Of a stretch of 64,000 bases of DNA, positions 16,334 through 24,604 are shown piece after piece (positions within the stretch are counted from its first letter, which is position 1; each line of letters begins with the position of its first letter). A program made the translations under genes and the position numbers. The notes beneath the pieces are model-generated. The model made no database searches and was not told the DNA's origin. It saw only the letters and a program-made list of their open reading frames with translations. The stretch is from G965267425 sp965267425 (GTDB lineage: Bacteria; Bacteroidota; Bacteroidia; Flavobacteriales_E; Vicingaceae), in NCBI GenBank assembly GCA_965267425.1, contig OZ253959.1, positions 1,984,001 through 2,048,000 on the forward strand, read 5' to 3'.

Positions 16334-16614
16334 CCAAGTTTGTTCAAGCGCTGCATCAAACCAAGACGCTTGTCATCTAGATCCTTTTTGATCGCTCTGA
16401 AATATTGTTTTTTTTCAGCTTTATCCTGAATATTTCTGGTGTGATTTACCCGGGTAACCAAATCGTTGAGTAAGTCAACTGAATCATCAATAATGTTCGT
16501 AACCCTATCAGGATTTTTCGACGGATGATACAATTGATAAGAATAACAATCTTCAATTATCTCATTGATTAGGTGATTAATTTCCTTTTTTAGTAGCCTT
16601 TGGTTATTCATCAT
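16330..16614 (-). CDS. Small helical protein of unknown function
   Basis: The product has 94 residues, is highly charged and predicted to be all-helical (INHLINEIIEDCYSYQLYHP near the N-terminus, AEKKQYFRAIKKDLDDKR near the C-terminus). It has no signal peptide or membrane segment, so it is probably cytosolic. No family was recognised. The gene overlaps the GNAT gene end by 4 bases in convergent orientation. Two ATGs occur in a row (16614 and 16611). Charge pattern and absence of low-complexity sequence support a real protein. Confidence 0.62.
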   Translation of the reverse strand: MMNNQRLLKKEINHLINEIIEDCYSYQLYHPSKNPDRVTNIIDDSVDLLNDLVTRVNHTRNIQDKAEKKQYFRAIKKDLDDKRLGLMQRLNKLG

Positions 16615-16695
16615 AAGAAATTAATTGAACTTAAACTTAATAAATTCCATTCAAAAAGTCAAGTGTGTCAAATGAACTTGGAACGCTGATTTCTG

Positions 16696-16703
16696 TATAT
16701 TCG
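16696..16703 (+). promoter_or_regulatory. Promoter -7 element for the prohibitin-like gene
   Basis: TATATTCG matches TAnnTTTG at seven of eight positions and lies 32 bases before the ATG at 16736. Confidence 0.35.
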
Positions 16704-16735
16704 CAATATAAACCACAACTGTAAATGCATTAGCC

Positions 16736-17575
16736 ATGGACGAATACAATCAACCTCAAATTGACATCAGCAAATTCAGAAAATACATTGTAATTGGTGT
16801 AGGACTGATATTCGTATTGATTTTCTGGAACAGAATTACCACCACCATACAACCTGGATTTGCAGGTTTGTATTACAATGTTCTTTCCGGAGGAATTGAC
16901 TCGGATCAAACTCCCTATGGTCAAGGATTACATTTCAAATGGCCTTGGGATAGATTTGTGATTTATGAGGTGCGTCAAAAAGAGCGTTCCGAACCATTGA
17001 CCGTTCTGTCTTCCAACTTATTGGATATCAGTTTAGATGTTACTGTTTTTTATCAACCTGTAAGAGAAAAACTTGGGTATTTGGAAAATGAAAGAGGCCA
17101 ATCTTATGAAGAAAGGGTGATTATTCCTGTGGTGAGATCTGTTGCGAGAGAAGTGATTGCGAAGTACATCCCAGAAGAAATCAATACCACTAAAAGAGAA
17201 ATCATTGAACAGGAAATTTTTACGGTTACTCAGGAAAAACTATTAAAGAACTATGTTCAGTTAAACGAAATATTGATAAAAAACATCAAGTTACCTGAAA
17301 AATTGCGTGCTTCTATTGAGCGAAAACTTCAACAAGAGCAAGAGTCTTTGGAATATGAATACAAGTTACAGAAAGAAAAAAAAGAAGCCGAGCGTAAAAG
17401 AATTGAAGCTGAAGGTATTCAGAATTTCCAACGAATTGTAACTCAAAGTATTACGGATCGTCTATTGAAATGGAAAGGAATAGAAGCCACAGAAACACTG
17501 GCTAAGTCAGAAAATGCTAAAGTAGTTGTGATTGGAAGTGGCAAAGATGGACTTCCATTGATTCTGGGAAACTAG
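16736..17575 (+). CDS. Prohibitin/SPFH (Band 7) family membrane protein
   Basis: The 279-residue protein has one N-terminal membrane segment (YIVIGVGLIFVLIFWNRIT, about residues 17-36). An SPFH/Band 7 domain follows at about 38-210 with IQPGFAGLYYNVLSGG, HFKWPWDRFVIYEVRQKE and ISLDVTVFYQP. A helical coiled coil (LQQEQESLEYEYKLQKEKKE, about 200-235) comes next, then a C-terminal assembly region. Prohibitin relatives form large membrane rings and often guard membrane protease or lipid-domain function; the specific partner here is unknown. A lone Band 7 gene without an adjacent NfeD gene is seen. Its 3' end overlaps that of the sensor kinase by 4 bases, and a hairpin inside that gene probably ends its transcript. 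Confidence 0.88.
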   Translation: MDEYNQPQIDISKFRKYIVIGVGLIFVLIFWNRITTTIQPGFAGLYYNVLSGGIDSDQTPYGQGLHFKWPWDRFVIYEVRQKERSEPLTVLSSNLLDISLDVTVFYQPVREKLGYLENERGQSYEERVIIPVVRSVAREVIAKYIPEEINTTKREIIEQEIFTVTQEKLLKNYVQLNEILIKNIKLPEKLRASIERKLQQEQESLEYEYKLQKEKKEAERKRIEAEGIQNFQRIVTQSITDRLLKWKGIEATETLAKSENAKVVVIGSGKDGLPLILGN

Positions 17576-20500
17576 GCTAAGTCTGAATACAAAGAAATAT
17601 TGAGTTCGACGCGGGTGCCTAATGGGTGACCCGCGTTGTCTTTTAAATCAATGATCTTAACGGAAACATCAGTTGAAGTATCTGCATTTAACAATTCCAA
17701 ACGTCGTTGATTGATCGACAATCCAGCAGAAACATGATTCCTCTTTGTTTCTTCTCTAATTTTTCTTGCCGCTTCCCTACCTATTCCATTGTCTTCTATT
17801 GTGCACTTGAGCACTTCATCATCTTCCTTTAAATTGATAACCAACTTACCTTGTTTCTTACTATTAAGCAATCCATGATTAATTGCATTTTCCACATACG
17901 GTTGAATCAAAAGAGCAGGAACATTGATCAAGTCAATTTCTAAATCTTCGTTAACTATAATTTCGTATTCAATCTTCTTTGGAAATCGCATTAGTTCCAA
18001 ATCAATATAGGATTTCAAAAAGTCTATTTCTTGAGAAAGACTAATAAAACCTTCCCGGGAATAATTCAATATGTTCCTCACCATTTGTGCATATGCAGTC
18101 AAATATTTTTGAGCAGTTGACTTATCATTTGACATGATGTACTGTTGAATTGAATTCAACACATTAAATGTAAAATGAGGATTCATTTGTGCCCTTAAAG
18201 CGTTTAGTTCCATTTCCAACCTATTTCTCTCCAGGGTATTGATTTTATCTTTTTCAAGCATACGCCGTTCACGCCACTTGAATATTCCCGTTACTATTCC
18301 TATCAAACTCAGAATTTCCAAAACAATAAACCAAGCGGTTTGATAAAATGGTGGTGAAATGGTGAACGTTAATTTCCTTGGAGCACTCCACAAGTCATGT
18401 TCATTTTTTGCCTTGATTTCAAACGTATGCTCACCAGGGAGTATGTTATTGTATTCTACTACCCTGTTGCCAGTAGTCCTCCAATCGTCATGAATACTGG
18501 TCAAACGGTATGAATAAGTGATTTTCTTATTTGATTCAAACGAAACCCCGGTTGATTTGAATTTGATAAAATTCTGATTATGTTTTAAAATCATACCATC
18601 AATATTCTCAACGGAAGAATTGTTAACCATTACGTCATCAATTTTTAAATGCGGTTTCATATGATAGTCTAATAACTTATTCTTATCAGCACATATCAAG
18701 CCATTTACGGTACCCACCCAAATATTATTATCCTTTATTTCGATATGCGTGATAAATTCAGAAGGCAAACCGTCCTTATTTCCAAATTTCGAAATGCTCC
18801 AGATTTTATGCTTTTTCTGATTCCAATGAAACCTATTCATCCCAGTGGCCGTTCCAATCCAAAATATGCTGTCGTTCTCTCGCTCTATAGCAAAGACAGA
18901 ATTATCTATCAATCCATGTTCTATTGTAATTAACTGAAAACTATCTTTTTCCAACACCCCAAGTCCTCTACCTGGAATTGCCAGGAAATACACTTCGTCA
19001 CTTGTCATTGCAATATCAGTTATTTGATTTCTCAATACTTTGTCTACATTGACTCTTTTCAGCTCCTGCCCATCATATGAGAACAAACCAATGTCATTGG
19101 CAAACAACCAACCGTCCTTGTATTTTTGAATTTTGAGCGTTTGACCATCCAATTGTTCAATATTGGATAACTTAATATCACCTTGCTCATTTAATACTGC
19201 CAATCCAACACCCCTTCTTCCAAAAATATATTTGTCCTTTCCAATCTTGCTAATAGCGGTAACATGGGCTCCTCGTTTATGCCTTTTGATTTGTACGAAT
19301 TTGAAATTGTGCTTTTCGTCTACTATTTCATAATGCATTGATTCTTGACCTACAATCAATGCCTTGATATCCAGATCATAATATATATGGCTTTTGTTTT
19401 TTACCAATCTATCCTTTGATTTCAAAATTCGATAAGCATTCATTTTTTGATCCACATACCAAACGTCTTTATTATTGTACATGACATAAGCTCCACCTTT
19501 TTCATCCGTTTCGATGTCTACCACCCTTAATTTTGGAAGAGAAGAATTGATTAGAAAATGAGCTTCCAAGGAAGGATAGAAATAGACTCCTTCATTGATG
19601 GTGGTATACCAATACCCTGAGTTCATATCCTTTAAAATCTGAGATATGTAGTTGTTCTCATGCATGGTCATTACAGGAGATCCTGAAACTATGGTTCCAA
19701 AGACTTCAATGCCCGATTCACACATGCCCAACCACAATTCATCATGGGATACATTATTGATGGCATCTATCCGGTTTTTGAAAATGCGGGTTGAATACTC
19801 ACCATTTTCTCTTTTAGTCAAACAATTTCCCTGAATGAAATACATCAGGTTTTTATGTATGTATTTTCCAATAGGTCCCTCATTTAACACCCGTCTGTCT
19901 TTGAATTCAAGGAACAGCGTGGTATCGTAATGTAGATGTCCTTTTTCAAAAGAGAAAAAATTCTGTACCAATTGGGTAGAAACTCTGGATTTATTTATTT
20001 GACGAAAATTGGTCGTGGTATTGGTCATGCCTCCGATAACCTGACCATCGTATACCAAATAAGAAGCCCCTGGATACTGTATTCTTTGCATGTTTCCCAA
20101 AGAATCAATGATGATGATTCCATTGTATTTGTCACCATAAAAAACATTGTCATCTTCATCAACATATATGCTATAACTGGTGGAATTTCTGAGATTGGCT
20201 GAATCCAGAATATGATTGTATTTATAAGGAATTATTTTATCCTCTTTTATGTAAGCAATTCGAGGAACTCCGGTACCAACCCAAATTCTGTTCTGATAAT
20301 CGCAATACAAATTAAATATCAACTTATCGGGAAGGCCATCTTCAATACTATATGACTTAAAATCATACCCATCAAAACTGCACATTCCTCTATCAGTACC
20401 AATCCAAATAATTCCTTCCTTATCCTGAATAATATCATAAACCTGATTACTTGGCAATCCATCATCAATGGTATAATTAATCTTGTAGATATCCTGACTT

Positions 20501-20628
20501 TTGGTCGTCAATGAAAGCAACATCACTAAAACCATAAGGCTATATCTAAACTCTATGACGATGATCCTAATCATGATAACATCAATAATAGATGATATAA
20601 ATTTATAAAACCAATGAATCAATCGCAT
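17572..20628 (-). CDS. Two-component sensor: periplasmic beta-propeller, Y_Y_Y domain and LytS-type histidine kinase
   Basis: The 1018-residue protein begins with a hydrophobic leader (SLMVLVMLLSLTTKSQ). A large propeller region with regulator-propeller repeats (IIQDKEGIIWIGTDRGMCSF, FAIERENDSIFWIGTATGMN) runs to about residue 670. A Y_Y_Y domain (about 685-760, FEIKAKNEHDLW) precedes one membrane segment (about 770-790). A LytS/YehU-type kinase follows, with phospho-acceptor His818 in MNPHFTFNVLNSIQQY and ATP site EDNGIGREAARK. Such kinases pass phosphate to LytTR regulators; none is next to this gene. Start codons at 20628 and 20574 are both possible; the second leaves a more usual signal peptide. 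The ligand is unknown. Confidence 0.9.
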   Translation of the reverse strand: MRLIHWFYKFISSIIDVIMIRIIVIEFRYSLMVLVMLLSLTTKSQDIYKINYTIDDGLPSNQVYDIIQDKEGIIWIGTDRGMCSFDGYDFKSYSIEDGLPDKLIFNLYCDYQNRIWVGTGVPRIAYIKEDKIIPYKYNHILDSANLRNSTSYSIYVDEDDNVFYGDKYNGIIIIDSLGNMQRIQYPGASYLVYDGQVIGGMTNTTTNFRQINKSRVSTQLVQNFFSFEKGHLHYDTTLFLEFKDRRVLNEGPIGKYIHKNLMYFIQGNCLTKRENGEYSTRIFKNRIDAINNVSHDELWLGMCESGIEVFGTIVSGSPVMTMHENNYISQILKDMNSGYWYTTINEGVYFYPSLEAHFLINSSLPKLRVVDIETDEKGGAYVMYNNKDVWYVDQKMNAYRILKSKDRLVKNKSHIYYDLDIKALIVGQESMHYEIVDEKHNFKFVQIKRHKRGAHVTAISKIGKDKYIFGRRGVGLAVLNEQGDIKLSNIEQLDGQTLKIQKYKDGWLFANDIGLFSYDGQELKRVNVDKVLRNQITDIAMTSDEVYFLAIPGRGLGVLEKDSFQLITIEHGLIDNSVFAIERENDSIFWIGTATGMNRFHWNQKKHKIWSISKFGNKDGLPSEFITHIEIKDNNIWVGTVNGLICADKNKLLDYHMKPHLKIDDVMVNNSSVENIDGMILKHNQNFIKFKSTGVSFESNKKITYSYRLTSIHDDWRTTGNRVVEYNNILPGEHTFEIKAKNEHDLWSAPRKLTFTISPPFYQTAWFIVLEILSLIGIVTGIFKWRERRMLEKDKINTLERNRLEMELNALRAQMNPHFTFNVLNSIQQYIMSNDKSTAQKYLTAYAQMVRNILNYSREGFISLSQEIDFLKSYIDLELMRFPKKIEYEIIVNEDLEIDLINVPALLIQPYVENAINHGLLNSKKQGKLVINLKEDDEVLKCTIEDNGIGREAARKIREETKRNHVSAGLSINQRRLELLNADTSTDVSVKIIDLKDNAGHPLGTRVELNISLYSDLA
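17607..17644 (+). terminator. Terminator for the prohibitin-like gene, inside the opposing gene
   Basis: ACGCGGGT at 17609-17616 pairs with ACCCGCGT at 17629-17636, extended by G-T and C-G pairs, and is followed by TCTTTT. It sits within the last codons of the convergent sensor kinase gene. Confidence 0.55.
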
Positions 20629-20790
20629 AAGATGTCAAAAGGGGCTTATTTAATAAGAGTTAAACATGTCAAAATTTAGTTTTTTCGACCATTTATCGAA
20701 TTCACGACTTAAATCAAATATTTTATTCGATAAAATTTAAATTTTATTCAAATCTCAGTTCAAGATTTCAGTCAATTGGATTTTCCAAGC

Positions 20791-20820
20791 TTGCCTGAAA
20801 TTGAAAAAATCATAACTTCG
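20791..20820 (+). promoter_or_regulatory. Probable rpoD promoter
   Basis: TTG at 20791-20793 and TAACTTCG at 20813-20820 (seven of eight matches to TAnnTTTG) are separated by 19 bases, the standard Bacteroidota spacing. The start codon is at 20859. Confidence 0.45.
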
Positions 20821-20858
20821 CATACATACCCTATCTATTGATCTAAACATTATAGCCG

Positions 20859-21722
20859 ATGAGACAACTCAAGATTACTAAGTCTATAACGAATCGTGAG
20901 AGTGCGTCACTTGACAAATATTTACAGGAAATTGGAAGAGAAGAATTAATAACAGCTGATGATGAAGTAGAATTGGCAATTCGCATTAAACAAGGTGATC
21001 ATCGAGCATTGGAGAAATTGGTTAAAGCCAACCTTCGCTTTGTAGTATCTGTATCTAAGCAATATCAAAATCAAGGACTTACCCTACCTGATTTAATCAA
21101 CGAAGGAAATTTAGGTTTGATTAAAGCAGCACAACGATTTGATGAAACCAGGGGATTTAAGTTTATCTCGTATGCCGTTTGGTGGATCAGACAATCTATC
21201 TTACAAGCATTGGCAGAACAATCAAGAATTGTTCGATTACCATTGAATCAAGTTGGATCTCTTAATAAAATCAATAAAGCTTTTTCTCAACTAGAGCAAG
21301 AATTCGAACGTGAACCATCAGCAGATGAATTAGCTGAGCTGTTGGAACTGCCAGAAGATAAAATTCATGATACCATTAAGGTTAGTGGACGGCATGTTTC
21401 TGTTGACGCACCTTTTTCGGATGGTGAAGAAGGAACGTTGTTAGACGTATTGCAAAATGCAGAATCTCCAAAAGCAGACAATACCCTAATGAGTGAGTCA
21501 TTGCAACGAGAAATTGAGCGTTCCCTGGCCACATTAACAGAAAGGGAAAGGGATGTTGTTCGTTTATTTTTTGGAATTGGAATGAACCATGGACTGACTC
21601 TTGAAGAAATAGGTTCTAAATTTGATTTAACCAGAGAAAGAGTTCGACAAATCAAAGAAAAAGCCATTCGCCGACTTCGACACACTTCCAGAAGTAAATT
21701 ATTGAAAGCATATTTAGGATAG
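20859..21722 (+). CDS. rpoD: Primary RNA polymerase sigma factor (sigma-70, RpoD type)
   Basis: The 287 residues are the normal length for the primary sigma factor of Bacteroidota, which lacks the long region 1.1 of proteobacterial RpoD. Visible regions are 1.2 ([20 protein letters not shown]), 2.1-2.4 ([56 protein letters not shown]), region 3, and 4.2 ([20 protein letters not shown]) with its helix-turn-helix. It would direct transcription from the TAnnTTTG promoters seen throughout the window. It is a plus-strand gene 48 bases upstream of the GAPDH gene. A divergent gap of 230 bases separates it from the sensor kinase. Confidence 0.95.
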   Translation: MRQLKITKSITNRESASLDKYLQEIGREELITADDEVELAIRIKQGDHRALEKLVKANLRFVVSVSKQYQNQGLTLPDLINEGNLGLIKAAQRFDETRGFKFISYAVWWIRQSILQALAEQSRIVRLPLNQVGSLNKINKAFSQLEQEFEREPSADELAELLELPEDKIHDTIKVSGRHVSVDAPFSDGEEGTLLDVLQNAESPKADNTLMSESLQREIERSLATLTERERDVVRLFFGIGMNHGLTLEEIGSKFDLTRERVRQIKEKAIRRLRHTSRSKLLKAYLG

Positions 21723-21770
21723 CAGATCAATATTCTTTTTCTTTGCAGGAAATTTTAATTTCCAGACAGA

Positions 21771-23240
21771 ATGAGCATTGATTTGGCAAAATCAGGTGTT
21801 GAAACCTATAACCAAGAATTCAAAGAATACCTAAGCCAGGAAAAAGCAGCAATTGATTTAATTAGCGCTATTGGCCACCTAATGTACAGCCGTTCGGTTG
21901 AACTCGTGTTATTCAGAAATCCTTTGTTGGATAGAAATATTTCAGAGATCCTTAATTTACATCTTTACGCAAAAGATGTTGTGAATCAACCTGTAGATAT
22001 TTTTGATTCAAGAGATATTGCGAATGAGTTATTAAATATGGAGTTGGCACCATCCAAATTGGACATTGGAAGGTTGGCAACCGAATGGATTGCTGAAAAA
22101 TCTCAATTTGAAGATATTCGTTCATTTTTGAACAACAAACTGAGTGAGTATATGGGAGATGATCACCAGGAATTGACTCCCAGAGATGTTGTTCTTTATG
22201 GATTTGGAAGAATTGGAAGATTAGCAGCCAGAGAATTGATCAAACAAGCGGGTAAAGGACAACAATTGCGATTGCGCGCTATTGTAACACGTCGTGTTAC
22301 AGATCATGATATTGTAAAGCGTGCTGCACTTCTTAGAATGGATTCTGTTCATGGTCCGTTCCCAGGAACCATCGTTGAAGATTTAGAAAACAAAGCTTTG
22401 ATCATCAATGGTCAGACAGTTAAACTTATTGAAGCATCTAACCCGGAAGATGTAAACTACGAATCATATGGGTTTAGTGATGTGCTGGTTATAGATAACA
22501 CTGGTGTATTTACCGATAGAGGTGCGTTATCAAGACATTTGGATGGAACAAATGCAAGCAAAGTATTACTAACAGCTCCAGGAAAAGAAATTCCTAACAT
22601 CGTTTACGGTGTCAACCATAAAACATTGGATTTGGATGAAGAGGCCATCTACTCAGCAGCTTCATGCACCACCAATGCCATTGTTCCTGTTTTAAAAGTT
22701 GTTGAAGATAACCTGGGAATAGAAAAAGGTCACATTGAGACCGTCCATGCTTATACCAATGATCAAAACTTATTGGACAATTACCACAAGAAACCAAGAA
22801 GAGGTAGATCAGCAGCCATCAACATGGTTATTACATCTACAGGTGCTGGAAAAGCTGTTACTAAAGTAATTCCTCAGCTAAAAGATAAATTGACGGCTAA
22901 TGCGGTCAGGGTTCCTACGCCAAATGGATCCTTGGCCATTATGAATCTAAATGTAAAAAAGGAAACCTCTGTTGAAGATGTAAATGCTTTACTCAAAAGT
23001 GCTGCCTTACGCGGAGAGCTGGTAAATCAAATCAACTATGCTATTGAACCTGAATTAGTGTCAAACGATATTATAGGAAATACTTGTTGTTCTGTGTTTG
23101 ATAGTAATGCAACCATTGTTTCTCCTGACAAAAAGAACATTGTACTCTATGTATGGTATGACAACGAGTTTGGTTACACGAAACAAGTTATCAGACTTGC
23201 TAAGTACATCGCCAAAGTACGAAGATTGTTGTACTATTAA
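21771..23240 (+). CDS. gap: Glyceraldehyde-3-phosphate dehydrogenase with long N-terminal extension
   Basis: GAPDH oxidises glyceraldehyde-3-phosphate to 1,3-bisphosphoglycerate with NAD(P). The catalytic core starts near residue 137 with the nucleotide site GFGRIGR (144-150) and includes catalytic Cys299 in SAASCTTNAIVP, the TVHAYTNDQNLLD motif, RRGRSAAINMVITSTGA and WYDNEFGYTKQV. The protein has 489 residues against about 335 in ordinary GAPDH, because about 135 helical residues precede the core. This long form is found as a separate GAPDH class; its special role is not known to me. A bidirectional terminator follows immediately. Confidence 0.93.
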   Translation: MSIDLAKSGVETYNQEFKEYLSQEKAAIDLISAIGHLMYSRSVELVLFRNPLLDRNISEILNLHLYAKDVVNQPVDIFDSRDIANELLNMELAPSKLDIGRLATEWIAEKSQFEDIRSFLNNKLSEYMGDDHQELTPRDVVLYGFGRIGRLAARELIKQAGKGQQLRLRAIVTRRVTDHDIVKRAALLRMDSVHGPFPGTIVEDLENKALIINGQTVKLIEASNPEDVNYESYGFSDVLVIDNTGVFTDRGALSRHLDGTNASKVLLTAPGKEIPNIVYGVNHKTLDLDEEAIYSAASCTTNAIVPVLKVVEDNLGIEKGHIETVHAYTNDQNLLDNYHKKPRRGRSAAINMVITSTGAGKAVTKVIPQLKDKLTANAVRVPTPNGSLAIMNLNVKKETSVEDVNALLKSAALRGELVNQINYAIEPELVSNDIIGNTCCSVFDSNATIVSPDKKNIVLYVWYDNEFGYTKQVIRLAKYIAKVRRLLYY

Positions 23241-23257
23241 TGGTTAACAAATAAATG

Positions 23258-23291
23258 AAAAAGAGCCTCATCCAAACGATGGGGCTTTTTT
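23258..23291. terminator. Bidirectional terminator between gap and rocD
   Basis: AGCCTCATC pairs with GATGGGGCT around a CAAAC loop, flanked by an A run on the left and a T run on the right. It can serve both convergent genes. Confidence 0.8.
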
Positions 23292-24516
23292 ATTCGAATG
23301 ATAAAATTGTCTTACGAATGATGTCGCAACATTCAAGCAATTGATCTTCGGAAATAACCAATGGAGGCGCAAATCGAATAATGTCGCCATGTGTGGGTTT
23401 CGCCAGCAATCCATTCTCCTTCAAAGCCAAACAAACATCCCAGGCTTCTTTGCCATTTTTTGGTTTGATAACAATGGCATTCAAAAGTCCTTTACCTCGG
23501 ACAACGGAAATCATATCCGAAGGGATAGCTTCAAGTTGTTCTCGCAGCATATGCCCTAATCTCTCCGCGTTTTCAGCCAGCTTTTCATCCTTAATGACTT
23601 CCAATGCCGCTATCGAAACTTTACACCCCAGTGGATTTCCTCCAAATGTAGAACCGTGTTCACCAGGTTTGATGCACAGCATAATTTCATCATTTGCAAA
23701 AACTGCTGATACCGGAAATACACCTCCCGATAATGCCTTTCCCAAAATTAGAATATCAGGTTGAACATCCTCATGTTCACAGGCCAACATCTTCCCTGTC
23801 CTGGCAATACCCGTTTGAACTTCGTCCGCTATGAACAATACATTTTTCGATTTACATATTTTGTGAGCATTGCGCAGAAATCCTTCATCCGGCACCATCA
23901 CACCAGCCTCTCCTTGAATAGGCTCAACCAAAAATCCAGCTACATTTTCATCTTCCAGAGCCTTTTCCAAAGCGTTTAAATCGTTATAAGGAATCCTGAT
24001 GAACCCAGGAGTATATGGTCCAAAATTCATAGTTGAATCTGGGTCATTTGAAAATGATATAATCGTTGTTGTTCTTCCATGGAAATTTCCATCACAAACT
24101 ACAATCTTTGCCTGATTTTCAGCCAACCCTTTCTTCTCGTAAGCCCACTTTCTACATAATTTTAATGCTGTTTCTACTGCCTCGGCTCCTGTATTCATTG
24201 GCAACACCTTATCAAAACCAAATAAAGAAGTCACGTATTGCTCAAATTCACCTAACACATTGTTGTAAAACGCTCGAGACGTTAACGTTAATCTACTGGC
24301 CTGATCTTCCAGTGCTTTAATGATTCTTGGATGACAATGACCTTGGTTTACTGCAGAATAAGCGGATAGAAAATCGTAGTACCGATTTCCTTCTGGATCC
24401 CATACAAAAACACCTTCACCCTTTTCCAATACAACAGGTAGTGGATGGTAATTGTGTGCTCCATATTTATCTTCTAATGCTATTGCATCCTTTGAACTTA
24501 TCTTATCTGCAATCAT
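23290..24516 (-). CDS. rocD: Ornithine-oxo-acid aminotransferase
   Basis: RocD moves the delta-amino group of ornithine to 2-oxoglutarate and gives glutamate semialdehyde, linking arginine, proline and glutamate metabolism. The 408 residues show the class III aminotransferase pattern: [18 protein letters not shown] at the N-terminus, typical of ornithine aminotransferase, [49 protein letters not shown], and PLP-binding Lys260 in [15 protein letters not shown]. It is preceded by a TAATTTTG element and followed by a shared terminator, so it is a single-gene unit. Related class III aminotransferases such as acetylornithine aminotransferase are less likely because of the N-terminal motif. Confidence 0.94.
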   Translation of the reverse strand: MIADKISSKDAIALEDKYGAHNYHPLPVVLEKGEGVFVWDPEGNRYYDFLSAYSAVNQGHCHPRIIKALEDQASRLTLTSRAFYNNVLGEFEQYVTSLFGFDKVLPMNTGAEAVETALKLCRKWAYEKKGLAENQAKIVVCDGNFHGRTTTIISFSNDPDSTMNFGPYTPGFIRIPYNDLNALEKALEDENVAGFLVEPIQGEAGVMVPDEGFLRNAHKICKSKNVLFIADEVQTGIARTGKMLACEHEDVQPDILILGKALSGGVFPVSAVFANDEIMLCIKPGEHGSTFGGNPLGCKVSIAALEVIKDEKLAENAERLGHMLREQLEAIPSDMISVVRGKGLLNAIVIKPKNGKEAWDVCLALKENGLLAKPTHGDIIRFAPPLVISEDQLLECCDIIRKTILSFE

Positions 24517-24535
24517 GTTGTTGGTTTTGATAGCT

Positions 24536-24543
24536 CAAAATTA
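24536..24543 (-). promoter_or_regulatory. Promoter -7 element for rocD
   Basis: On the minus strand TAATTTTG matches TAnnTTTG perfectly, 19 bases before the rocD ATG. A TTTC at 24562-24565 lies about 22 bases upstream. Confidence 0.42.
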
Positions 24544-24592
24544 CGTTTCTTTTTCATATTCGAAAGGGGGTTAACTTCCTTGAAAAGTTGAC

Positions 24593-24600
24593 TACTTTTG
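24593..24600 (+). promoter_or_regulatory. Promoter -7 element for rlmD
   Basis: TACTTTTG matches TAnnTTTG perfectly and ends only four bases before the ATG at 24605, which would give a leaderless or nearly leaderless mRNA. Confidence 0.42.
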
Positions 24601-24604
24601 CCAC

